64,000 nucleotides of DNA from Enoplosus armatus (Eukaryota > Chordata > Actinopteri > Centrarchiformes > Enoplosidae): positions 13,571,001 through 13,635,000 of the forward strand of contig NC_092198.1 of NCBI RefSeq assembly GCF_043641665.1, written 5' to 3'. The position numbers and the translations under genes were made by a program. Numbering within the stretch: position 1 is the first letter of the stretch; every line of letters begins with the position of its first letter. Of this stretch, positions 11,401-21,764 are shown piece by piece. The notes beneath the pieces were generated by a model. The model made no database searches. It worked only from the letters and a program-made list of their open reading frames with translations, and had not been told where the DNA came from.

Positions 11401-14400
11401 TCGCCTCCTCCCTGCACTTTCCTCTCCTCTCCTTCTTTTTCTGCTTTCTCACCTGCATCGCTCCCTACCAGCCGCTCCCCCTCTCCGCTGCAGGCATCGG
11501 AGAAGGAGAAGGAAAGCCCGGTGGAGCTGACGGAGCGCTGCTTCAGGGAGCTCCTGGGACGAGCCGCCTATGGCAACATCAAGAATGCAGTCACACCCGT
11601 GCTGATGTGAGGCAGCCCCTAAAAACTCTGCTATGCACGAGAGCTATCCTCTTTTTGTTATACGTTCTTGACGTATTGACTAAACCTGAAGGAAGGATGC
11701 ATCTTAGTGCTACGTTGCAGCATTTTTATCTGTGCACTGATTGGCCAAGGGGGCGCGACAAGGTCAATGCAAGGTTACATAGTTGTTTCTGACTAGACGT
11801 GAGTGCATAGTTTGCAGATGGGATGTTTAACTTGTATAATACTGCATTTAGGTTAAGGTCTGCTTTGCAAAGTTGTAATTTTATTACAGTTATAGTTGTT
11901 TTCTGACAGGTTCCCTGCTTTTTCGTAGCTTTATCGTGCTTCTAAGGTCATCTTTTGTGATGTTTTCATTTAACTGTGGATGTCTCTGAGCCTGGTCCTC
12001 TGTAATTAGTGTATTCTTTACAGTTGTCTGTCTCTCTGTCCATCTCACGCTTCCTCCGTCTCTCACTTATTTGAATCAATTCAGCTCTGCTGTTGTTTTT
12101 CTGTCTCAGCCGTTCCCTTTCACTGCATGTGCTTTTGTGCCTGTATCTCTCTGAGCCCTAGACATTAACGCCTATTCCTTTTTATTCCCTGCATCTCAGC
12201 TGGTGTTTGTAATCGGTCCTGCTTTATATTTCACTGAAGTTGTTGGTATGGTTTGAGTAGCATGCTGACCATAAGAGTTCAGAGATCTGGATATGGATAA
12301 CAACATGAAAAGACATCAAAAATACAAAGTAGGATGTTGGGAGTTTCAGGGACTTTATTAAGGCCTTTATTGATATTTTTTTGTACTCCAGAATCCATCT
12401 GAGCACAAGTCTAGTTACCATTTTCTTGTGCAGTTATATATTAAATGTATATTCCTTTTGAACACTCTTAATCTATCCATTTTAAGTTTCCTCTCAATTT
12501 TCCCTTCAATTCATCTCACTTGCCATGTGCCGTGTGAGACCAGCTCTTGTCCATTCATCACTGTCTCTGTCCGTTTCATACAGATTTATATCACTCTATC
12601 CCTGCCTCTGTCTCTATGTACATAAAGATCCTGCGGTAATGACCTTGATCGTGTTTGATGGATATTGTAATCTTGATCCTGATTATTTAGTTATTGATTG
12701 TGGACTGTAAACGTTGCAGTACATCGTCGTCCATGTTTGGTTGTGCATTTTTATCAAATAAGTAACTCTCCCGTCCTGCTCCATTTTTCTGTTGTGTACA
12801 TCATTTTTAAATGTAAAGAACACATATGGAGTCTTGATTTTGTTTTGGAGAACTATATATTTACTGTCTATCCCTTGCTGCTCTGCAGCTTGCACTGTAT
12901 AATTACGTCTTCTGTATCCTCCCCATCTCTCTCCTCCTGTCTGTGTTCCCCCAGGCACTTAGATAACCACTCTCTATGGGAGGGAAAGACCTTTGCGGTG
13001 CGTTGCTTCAAAATCATCATGTACTCCATCCAGGTGAGTGATGCAGTGCCTACATATCCACAATGACCTCTTCCTCACCCCTTTTTTTCTCTCTTTCACA
13101 CCGTTGACCTCAAATCCAGGTCCAAATGGACTGTGATTTACACAGTACCATGTTTTTTATCTTTTTAAGTGATTATCACATGTTGTAGGCGTGGAAAGTA
13201 GAAACATGCTCCAGTATTCATGGAGTTGTCACTGATTTACAGCCTACTTAATAAATGTTTGAAGATTCCTTTTGGGCATTAACCCTTCTCCTCATAGCTG
13301 TGATTCATTTTGGATCTGAATGAAAAAAGCAAGTCAGTGACGTGTCTGCTCTCCAAAGCTTTTAGTTTCCTACCTGGTTGAATGACCAGTTTTCTACCAC
13401 TTCTATTTCTTGCTCTTTCTCCTATGTTTGTCTTGTTATTTTCAATCTGGTTTCATTTATTCATTCATTCCTTCTCTCCTTCTTTCTTAGTCGCAGCACT
13501 CTCACTTGGTAATCCAGCAGCTTCTCGGCCACCTGGATGCTAACAGCAAGAATTCAGCCACGGTGCGAGCTGGGATAGTGGAAGTCTTGCTAGAGGCAGC
13601 TGCCATCGCAGCCAGCGGCTCTGTCGGTAAGAAGACAGAAGACAGACACACTACACACACACACACACACACACATACACACTAAGGTACCGGCTGGCAC
13701 GTTGTAAGTGGGATCAGACACATGATGCATCAGATTATTCTCTGTTTGTGTATGCAGGCCCCACAGTGTTGGAAGTGTTTAACACCCTGCTGCGGCAGCT
13801 TCGTCTCAGTGTGGACTACGAGTTGACCGGATCCTATGACGGCAGCACCAACATCGGCACCAAGATCATCAAAGCTCATGAGGAAAGGCAGCTGCAGGAG
13901 GCTGTCATCAGGACCATCGGTGAGTCTGTGTGTGTGTGTGTGTGTGTGTGTGTTTATGCATGTGCGTACATGTGTGAGTTTTGTTCAGAATTCATTTATT
14001 TTTTCTCTCCACACATCTCCCTCTTTTTTTTTTCCTTTGCTGCAAATCCTCTTCTTATCCATCCGACGCTCATCTCTCTGTCCTCTCTCTCTTTCAGGGT
14101 CGTTTGCAAACACTCTACCAACATACCAGAGGTCAGAGGTCATGCTCTTCATCATGGGCAAGATCCCTGTCCCTGGTGTCCACCCAGCTCTGCCCTCCAC
14201 AGGCTCTGGGTAAGTTACTCACAAACACATGTTCCCTTTGTACAACTTTTTCCGAGAGCACACATACATGCACACAAAACTGAATGCTGCATGCGTTTAT
14301 GTAACTCTCCATCTTACTTCAATCAACAGTACTTTGTAAACAAACCTGTGTAGACCTGAATGCCTGTGAAATTTAAGGGTTTGAATATGCATCTTCATTT

Positions 14401-16227
14401 GCTTTCATCTCCAGGCCTGAGGGTACCAGGATGATTCAGGTCATGTTACTTAAGTCCTTGGTCCAGGTAAGTTTTCAACCTTATTATTCATTTAGAATAT
14501 TTCATAAATGTGTTTTTCTTTATAGATTTTTGAAGCAGGAGATGCAAGAACAGTATTTTTAAACAAATGTGAAATAAATAATAATAGAAAATAATATAGA
14601 ATAAGTGTGTGTCAGAGTTTGACCTTTTGAACTAGTGCATTTTATCATTTTAAGAAAGGAGGTAATTTAATAGTGTTGGTATTTGTGATTCTCACAGTGC
14701 TATAACTTTAGACTAGGACTAAATGAAGTCTAGTCAGTCAGGGTGACACTTTATTTCATTAGCTGTAGTCTTATCAAACTTGCATCTCTTGAGAAAATAA
14801 CTTTCTACTAACCATGTGTGTTTTGGCAGTTCTCTCATGGTCTAAGAATTCTTCCAACATCACTCTTTAATCATTTCATTTCTCTGAACGGCTTCACATC
14901 TGTCTTCCCATGATCTAAGGAATGTTTGCGCAATCAAGGCTACTTTTCTGGTGATGTCATTTTTACGAAACCCTAAATATGTGCTCATGAAAGCACCCAT
15001 CCATCCAGGTTTCCAGTGTAGGACTGACGTGAGGTGAACCCAGTGCTCGCTTCAGTCCAAACCAGAAGAGTATTCCTGAATGCTCTTCATGTTTTGGAAC
15101 GTTGTAAAACACAAACGTCTTGTGATGATCAATCTCTCAGGTGACGGCAGGTTTCCAGACCACCAACATGCTGACAGCACTGCCCAGCTCGTTCCTGGAG
15201 CCACTGCTGTCCTTCTCTCTAACAGAGGATCCAGAGGTTCGGCTGCTGGTGCTCCAAATCCTTCTCAGTCTCATTGACAGGCATGACAACACGCCCAAGT
15301 TCTCCAACATAAGGTGTGTGGATGTGTCTGCAGGTTTAGTGTGTATATTGTGGGGCCTAATTTGTAGTGTGCTGGAGCTCGGCTGTTGTCAGTGACAATA
15401 TGTGTTAACCTTTGTGCCTTCTTTCTGTGCAGCATCATCTCGGACATCTCTGTGCTCAAGCTCAAAGTTGACAAGTGCTCCAGACAGGACAACTTATTCA
15501 TGAAAAAGGTTCGGTTTCTGAACTTCGAACATAGAAATATTTACACTTGTGATGCAGAACGAATACTTAAACTCGAGTACCCTCTCTGTGCATCCTACCC
15601 GCAGCACGGCCAGCAGCTGTACCGACACATCTACCTGGGCTGTAAGGAGCAGAGCAGCGGTCGGCATCACTACGAGAGCCTCTTCGCTCTGTTGGGTCTT
15701 CTCAGCGTGGAGCTGGCCAACGAAGAGGTGGTGGTGGACCTCATCCGCCTGGCACTCGCCTTGCAGGTACTCAATCACATATATATGTGTAATATTAACT
15801 TGTTGTACTTGTACTGCAGTAACACTACTACAGTGATCAGTGTCATAATATACTTATTCATTGTACTTGTATAGCACTTATCTAAATACAAAGCATTTTA
15901 TGAGTGCAACAGCGATCACGAAATATCTGAAAAAAATGGTAATACCTCTTTTAAAGATGAGTGGTAAATCTAGCAATAAATAAAACATATAAATATAACA
16001 ACACAAGATAAGTGGGCACAGTCCAAGATTTATGAAACCAAGTCTAAAGTCTATAGTCTCTTTGTTTCCTGCTCAGGACCTGGCTCTGTCCACCGACGAG
16101 GCTCTGCCTGTTTATAACCGCTGTGCTGTTCATGCCCTCGCCGCCGCCTACCTCAACCTTATCTGCCAGCTCACCACCGTCCCAGCCTTCTGCCAGCACA
16201 TACATGAGGTCTGCACCTGGGCTTCTT

Positions 16228-16284
<57 letters not shown>

Positions 16285-18229
16285 CTGAATACCAATAACC
16301 TCTTTTAATGAACTACCTTTTTTCCCTCTGCCCTTCAGGTAATTGAGGTGAGACAGAAAGAAAGTCCCTACCTTTTGCCTGAGGATGTCTTCATTGATAA
16401 TCCCAAGTATGTCCCAGCCACATTCAATGCTCCTTTCTCCCAAACCATACCAACATTAAATTTGATATTTAAACATGAAATCAAACAAAATCTCCACCCC
16501 TCTTTCTTCCTAGGCTGCCTTCTTCACTGGAGAAGGTAGAAGGGGATGTTTTGTTCCTCCAGTCGAAGATCACAGAGGTCCTTGGAGGCAGCGGTTATAA
16601 CACAGAGAGACTGGCTACACCTTATGTCCCGCAGTATACTGGTGAGGAGCTCAAGCAATACATCTCTTGTTTATGATGTAAAGTTCAAAAGTCAATCGTG
16701 GAAGTGGAAGAATTCTTAAAATGAGTAATGTGCTCCTCTCTCCAAGTAAATAATGATCTTTGTGGACATGGCAGCTTTGTCTGGGTGATTTTTTGTTTCC
16801 TGTATGGAAATGCAGAGCTGAACTTCTCCCCTGGAGCTTGTGGGGACTTCATGTTTAGTTGAAGGACACTTCATCAGGGCAGACCCTTTTCCAGCTCTGG
16901 GGCTTGAGTCAGGATCATTGAGTTGAAGGACAGTCCTCCTCTAACGTTGGCAACTTTTTGGATGCACTTTTCATTCATTTGTCAGACCATCAAAGCCTCT
17001 CTGTTTTTCTATTTGGGTTTTACACATTTAATAAATGCATCAATGCATCACTGTCTTTCCAGATGAGGACCGTCTGTCCAAGAGAAAGAGTATTGGGGAG
17101 ACCATCTCACTGCAGGTGGAGGTGGAGTCCCGAAACAGTCCAGAGAAAGAGGAGGTAAAGGCAAAAAGCATTAACAACAATTTCATGGTCTATAACCCAA
17201 ATAATACCTCCTATAAGGACGTTAAGCCCTAGTGAAAAAATGTCAGCATAGAGCTTTTCACCTCTCGAGAGATATTTTACCTTATTACTGCATCGTGCTA
17301 CCTTTTTCTTGTTCTGTTCTGCAGAGGACACCAGCAGAGGAGATCACATTTGAAACCCTGAAAAATGCCATTGGTATGTCCATTCACTCATCAACTTTTT
17401 TAACATTTTAAAGTATCCATGGAATGACGTGTGCTTTTTTTCTTAAAAACTTTGTATTGATGGGGCTCCAGTGTAGTTAAAACCACAGAAAATAAACAAA
17501 CGTGTTAGTTTAGGTAACTTTTTTTATCATACTCATTAGCTGCAATGAAATTAACAATGGAAATAAGCTGCCAAAGGCTGCAGAAACAAAACAACATTCG
17601 GGGGAATCAATTGTTAAGATTTCCTTCACTACTGTAAGAACTGTCACTCAAGTACAGATGCCACATTATTACTTTCAATACACAATATACTACAGCATAA
17701 TGCATTATTGAAATTTAAACACTGTTTGTGTCTCCCTCTAGTGGACAGTGTGGGTATGGAGGAGCAGGAGAGGGAGCGGAGGAGACAAGTGGTGGAGAAG
17801 TTTCAGAAGGCCCCCTTTGAGGAAATAGCTGCCCACTGCGGTGCCAGGGTACATCAAAAACATTGTCCTGTTATGCATGTTGTTTTTCAGACTGTTTTCT
17901 TGTATCTGCTTTGTACTGTTTTCTTATGTGATGTCTTTGTCTCTTCCAGGCTACACTACTGCAGAGCAAACTAAATCAGATCTTTGAGATTACAATCAGG
18001 TAAGAGACGGTGCTTTGAGATATTCCCCATGAAATAGTATTTGATGAATAATTGTTGAAAGAGCGATAGTGACATTGATGGTAGTGATGAAGATGAAAAT
18101 GACTGCTTCTTCTTCCCATTCAGACCCCCGCCCAGCCCATCTGGAACCATTTCATCAGGTTATGGCCAAAGCCAGAGTCGGTCTGTACCCATCTACGAGA
18201 TGAAGTTTCCTGACCTGTGTGTGTACTAG
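2446..18229 (+). CDS. efr3b: EFR3 homolog B, plasma-membrane scaffold for PI4KA (22 exons, start exon missing)
   Basis: EFR3B is a palmitoylated ARM/HEAT-like rod that recruits the PI4KIIIalpha-TTC7-FAM126 complex to the plasma membrane to make PI4P (family knowledge). Exons: 2446-2522, 5041-5168, 5952-6102, 8463-8584, 8913-9062, 11472-11606, 12955-13033, 13491-13626, 13758-13919, 14098-14209, 14415-14466, 15141-15313, 15433-15508, 15605-15766, 16077-16208, 16339-16406, 16514-16641, 17063-17154, 17325-17373, 17742-17848, 17950-17999, 18124-18229. All junctions are GT-AG and the reading phase closes across all of them. The total is 2447 nt, giving 814 residues plus an expected M-Y-G, which equals the 817 residues I recall for human EFR3B. 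The N-terminus has the Cys cluster VCGCCG (palmitoylation), then ALRPRYKRLVDNIFPEDPE. The C-terminus is IYEMKFPDLCVY, the family signature. Segments such as SRSPSPLQA and GETISLQVEVESRNSPEKEE fit EFR3B rather than EFR3A. Which teleost duplicate (efr3ba or efr3bb) it is cannot be decided here. Confidence 0.95.
3840..4060. promoter_or_regulatory. Candidate intronic regulatory element (motif cluster)
   Basis: Motifs in about 220 bases: TAATGAGG near 3885, an octamer-like ATGCTAAT at 3925-3932, ATGCATAAT at 3941-3949, and TTAATTA (3999-4005) abutting the E-box CACCTG (4006-4011). The region is free of simple repeats. Enhancer function is inference only, since conservation cannot be tested here. 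Confidence 0.25.
4651..4839. repeat. Near-perfect foldback: 84-bp inverted repeat arms, 21-bp loop
   Basis: The left arm (4651-4734) and right arm (4756-4839) are reverse complements with two mismatches seen by eye (about 82/84 identity). The loop is 4735-4755. The flanks do not continue the pairing and no clear target-site duplication is visible. On the + strand it would be transcribed inside efr3b intron RNA as a long hairpin. It could be a young foldback/MITE or a local inverted duplication. Confidence 0.9.
5169..8462 (+). other. efr3b introns and exon (5952-6102) without other features
   Basis: The two introns flanking exon 5952-6102 contain ordinary AT-rich sequence. A TATAAAG near 6910 and a GAGA run near 6834 were noticed, but no first exon with a donor follows them. 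I see no additional gene. Confidence 0.7.
9833..9880. repeat. (GAGA)/(GAGT)n microsatellite
   Basis: A GA-rich run passes into about eight perfect GAGT units in an efr3b intron. Reverse-strand ORFs across it are artefacts of the repeat. Confidence 0.9.
11331..11357. repeat. (TC)n microsatellite / polypyrimidine tract
   Basis: Uninterrupted TC dinucleotides lie within a long pyrimidine-rich stretch about 115 bp before the acceptor of the exon at 11472. Confidence 0.9.
11607..13490 (+). other. efr3b introns flanking exon 12955-13033
   Basis: The sequence from 11607 to 12954 and from 13034 to 13490 is AT-rich or pyrimidine-rich intron. Apart from the 79-nt exon 12955-13033 I see nothing definable here. 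Confidence 0.75.
13652..13675. repeat. (CA)n microsatellite
   Basis: A CA run, slightly interrupted, in the short efr3b intron between exons ending at 13626 and starting at 13758. Confidence 0.9.
13927..13953 (+). repeat. (TG)13 run just after an efr3b 5' splice site
   Basis: Seven bases after exon 13758-13919 ends, its donor GTGAGT runs into 13 uninterrupted TG units. In the pre-mRNA this is a UG repeat, the kind bound by TDP-43 and CELF proteins (family knowledge). Any effect on splicing is inference. Confidence 0.9.
15509..15604 (+). other. Short in-frame, stop-free efr3b intron (96 nt)
   Basis: This intron lies between exons 15433-15508 and 15605-15766. It is exactly 96 nt (32 codons), sits at phase 0, and reads through without a stop, so retention would insert 32 residues beginning VRFLNFEHRN and ending ASYPQ. 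The donor GTTCGG is poor while the acceptor CCGCAG is usable. The joined exons reproduce the family sequence FMKK-HGQQLYRHIYLGC, so splicing gives the standard protein. Confidence 0.8.
16228..16284. repeat. Compound (GT)n(AT)n(GT)n microsatellite
   Basis: A GT run, then about 13 AT units, then a GT run, in the efr3b intron after the exon ending at 16208. The AT core is self-complementary. Confidence 0.95.
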
Positions 18230-18266
18230 ACCAGAAAGTCCACAGCAAAGTTACAGAACTATGTAT

Positions 18267-18292
18267 GGGGGGCGGGGCGGGGCGGGGGGGGG
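18267..18292 (+). promoter_or_regulatory. G-quadruplex-type tract in the efr3b 3' UTR
   Basis: There are four or more runs of at least four G separated by single C, starting 38 nt after the stop codon. In the mRNA this could fold into an RNA G-quadruplex. On the opposite strand it reads as overlapping GC boxes. Function is inference. Confidence 0.6.
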
Positions 18293-18473
18293 TGCAACCG
18301 ATCCTCACTGTAAAGGCATCTTGTCATGGAATCAAACAACCACAGTGGATGAGGAGAAAACCACAGTTGTTTGAAGCCAACTAAAGAACAAGCCACTTCT
18401 TGATTGACCTAGCTGTCTGAATTCTTTTACCCTGTGATCGCAGCCAAAGCAAGCAAGCCAGCTGGCTCGTGTC

Positions 18474-18479
18474 AATAAA
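18474..18479 (+). promoter_or_regulatory. Candidate proximal efr3b poly(A) signal
   Basis: AATAAA about 245 nt after the efr3b stop codon. Use of this site would give a short 3' UTR that still contains the G tract. Confidence 0.4.
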
Positions 18480-20697
18480 TGCAGCAGTAAAACAAACATT
18501 TAATTCCCTCAGTTCTCCTTACATGTCTGTAGAAACTCCACTGGTTGGATTTTCAAATTTAGAAATTGCCAAGAACTGTGAGGACAAATTGAGTGGCTGT
18601 AGAATGAATTGACTCGTTGCACGCCCTGTGACTGGACATTTCTGATAGCGCTGACGTTCTTGGACATTCTTTTGACCTGTTTGTTCCTTACAGGGTGCCA
18701 TACTACCCTAGATCACAAAATTAGATCAATCTTGCTTATTTCTCATGTGATTTTATGTTTTTTTAATTTGTTTTATGTTATGGCTAAGGAAGAGTGTATG
18801 TCAATTAGATGCATTTTAATTTACTTGACAGTGTATTTATGTGTATGTAAACAAAGCTATTCCTTCCCATCTCCCATGTTACTCAGCCCTTGAACAGCTC
18901 ATCTTCAGTGTTTAATGCTTTTTTGTTTTGCCTTTTTAGTGTTAGCCAAAAGTGCTTTTTCTTTCATGACGGGCATTTATTTCCAGCACCTAGTTTTTTT
19001 CTAACTATTGTTATTATTGTTATTTTTAGCCGTGGTTTAAATGAAAGACAACTGTCGATCTGTGTGCTATCCTCCAAAGTGAGTGTGCCTTACAGGTGAC
19101 TCAAGTTAAACCATACACAAAAACACACACTGCGCCACAGTCACGTCCACACTAGACTTCTGAAGATCTGAAGTGTTTACTGTGATGTTTACCAGATCAA
19201 ACACTACATGATAATTAAGGATCTTTTATTTTTCTCCTTTCCATATAAATGTGTATATACAGAGAAATATATAAATCTTTAAGAAGATGTACAGAGTAGG
19301 GATGTTTTTGTGTTTTGTGTGTATATATATATACTGTATATTCTAATTTTAGACTGCCACTGCACTGATTGTGTCCATAGATAACGGAGAAAGCTACTTA
19401 GTTAGTATTCGGATACTTTTGTTAAAATCTTGCTATCAAATAAATAACAAGCAACACATGAAATCAAATGTATTGACGAGAGTCTGAACAGCCCACAGTA
19501 GAAATCTGCATCGTCTCGAGGCCAGTAGATCACACTAGTGAAGTCTGAATGTGTCCCGCTGAAGTATTCATGAGCCCATCTGATAGGATCTGGGAAGAAA
19601 ACCACAGATTTTGAGACAGGTTTTAGCACCACAATCATGACCCTGTATTGTTGCCATTACACCCTCAGTCCTGCTGGAATGAGTTTGCACTCTGTTTCTA
19701 CGCTGTACTGCCGCTGCAGCCTCCCAGCAGTGCATCTGTCGCATTCAGCAACACTTAAATAAGTCTAAAAAGCCATTTTGTGTGTGTGTGCATGTGTGCA
19801 CACACACACACAGGTATAAAAACAAAGTATAATGGCAATAATTTGGCACTAGCCTCGCTAACACGGCCCAACCGTTGGTAGCACATCCTTTTGTGTGTTT
19901 TTAAATTGTACCTTCTGTTGTCGTGGTGCTGTGATGGTTCAGTTTTGTGACGTAAGAGCTCCTGTGCTTCTGTGAATTAACTGCATCGGACGTGAAACGT
20001 GTTGCAGCCATCTTGCAACCATCTTGTTTAATGTAAAGGACAGTGTCTGGTTTGTACCTGATCGTCATGTGTTACAGTCCAGTCGGTTGTTTGTTTTATT
20101 TTTTATTTTATTTTTTTACAGCGTAGTGTCCTCTGTATGTATATTTATGTCCACACAATGCGAGTGTATCAGATTGTCTGTTCATGTTTACCCCTTTTGT
20201 CAGTGTGTGTGTGTGCGTGTGTGTGAGTGAGTGAGTGTATTTGTTCATGTGTGTCTTTATCGTCATTACCCAAGACCAAACTCTTCAAACGCAGTTTACA
20301 GTTTTTGTCCAGTGACTCTTTCCACCACGTTAGTGAAGAGCGAGCTAATCTAAGAGCAATGTGCAGCTGTCGAAACCTTCCAGTGACACCTTGTAAAACT
20401 GTCTTTTCAGCATCTCGCAACTTCGCAGTGAAGACCTGTAAATCTACCGGTGTGCTAGTTGTCATTGCATCGTGTAATGTAAAGTTAACTGACGGTAATC
20501 CAATCTTACTTTTGTCATTACATGTCTGGTTAATAGATCTGTTTACAACGTAGTGCTGTAGGTCAAATCTATTCATTCTGTGAACTTTGCACTTTAAAAA
20601 CGGGATTACCTAGTGACGAAGGCAGCTTTTACATGGAGAAAATGCCTTATGAGTGTCATACCTGACTTTGCATGCTAGTGATGTTGCTGTATTGTAC

Positions 20698-20703
20698 AAT
20701 AAA
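20698..20703 (+). promoter_or_regulatory. Candidate distal efr3b poly(A) signal
   Basis: AATAAA followed by T/GT-rich sequence (TTTGTCTG and, further on, TTTTATTTTG), as expected for a cleavage site near 20720. Confidence 0.55.
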
Positions 20704-20725
20704 TTTGTCTGTAACCATAAAAGAT

Positions 20726-21560
20726 CTGTTTCTGATTTTATTTTGTTACTGATGGTTAACCTTGACTGCTCAGTCGGTTGCAGTGTTCAACGCAGTATCA
20801 AGCAATTGTTAAGTTTCCTCAACGGTGCTCGTCGTGTTTCTGTTACATTACTTGCATCAGTGCATGTGTTGTGTGTTTGCCATTTCCATGCCTGTCATCT
20901 GATTGGGTGGTTTATCAGAATGAAATTCAGCGTCTTTTCTCCTACTGTTACAGCCCTCAACAGGACACGTTAATTCATTAGCCTAGAAACTCTGATCCAA
21001 CGATATTTTGAAAAAACATTGGTAGGAGAATATATTTTTTAAAGAACGCCAACAACAACTACTTTATAACATAACATGCTGAACAAAGGCGTTGGACATT
21101 AGAGGCTGCTAAAGTGTTTTTCAAGTCTCATCTCCAACAGATGTTTATATCATGTTTCGTTTACATAAACCACAAGTCATCAGCCTTCTCTGTCACCAGT
21201 AAAATTCAAATAGGCCTGTGTAGTTATAGATTTTATACTCTTTCTTGAGCTTTCAGCTGCATCGTGTGCCCTTCATCAGGTGGCTGGTGTCATAATAATC
21301 CTTATAGTTCATGTTTTAAGTCTGTGCTTATCAAAAGAAATCAGTCAATTACCATTATTGTTTGCCACAAACAGAATGACCTTTAATACGATATTAATTT
21401 ACAAAAAGACACCACTCAGTGGACTGTACATAACTTTCATTCACACCCACCTCTGTTTACTTCCTTTTTACAAAACATTTGGATCAATAATGACGTTTCC
21501 ACAAGGAAAAAACAAACTCACTAAGAAGGCAACAAGTTGGACCAAGAAGGTCAAGGCAGT
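20726..21560. other. Intergenic gap between convergent efr3b and pomcb
   Basis: A tail-to-tail spacer of about 0.85 kb. It contains no recognisable exon. A stretch around 21235-21285 ('ttgagctttcagctgcatcg..cttcatcagg') resembles the terminal part of a dispersed fish repeat, but I cannot name it. Confidence 0.6.
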
Positions 21561-21579
21561 CGGTGGGTACATGGTTGTT

Positions 21580-21585
21580 TTTATT
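21580..21585 (-). promoter_or_regulatory. Candidate pomcb poly(A) signal
   Basis: AATAAA on the minus strand (TTTATT on plus), 180 nt past the pomcb stop codon. This spacing fits the short 3' UTR usual for POMC mRNAs. Confidence 0.6.
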
Positions 21586-21764
21586 CAACAGAACACTGCC
21601 TCGTTGCTTATCTTTAGTTGAAACATTTGGCCCAGAAAAGACATTCAACAACATGCTAATGATAGTGACACGTTTATGTAATTTAAAATTAAGACCTGTG
21701 GGTACTAACATGCAATGGCTATTAGACTCTTTCAGACCCTTCCCCCTTTTTTTCCATCCTCCAT

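Larger units (their letters stand above)
9063..11471 (+). other. efr3b intron with short tandem and simple repeats
   Basis: It contains a decayed element around 9460-9560 with a 10-bp tandem unit (GCGTTGACCC-like), a GAGT-rich run at about 9833-9880, a short CAG run near 10926, and a pyrimidine-rich (CT)n tract at 11331-11357 that leads to the acceptor of exon 11472. No extra coding exon was recognised. Confidence 0.75.
18230..20725 (+). other. efr3b: efr3b 3' untranslated region
   Basis: This follows the stop TAG (18227-18229). Three AATAAA hexamers could end it: 18474-18479, 19439-19444 and 20698-20703, so short and long 3' UTRs are possible. The last is followed by a T-rich stretch and is my preferred end. 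A dense G tract lies at 18267-18292. No protein is encoded, and short ORFs here are chance. The exact end cannot be fixed without transcripts. Confidence 0.65.

Noticed and set aside
13748..14353. 201-codon ORF read as one exon
   Set aside because: It runs from efr3b exon 13758-13919 through the intron with its TG repeat. The true protein uses separate exons 13758-13919 and 14098-14209.
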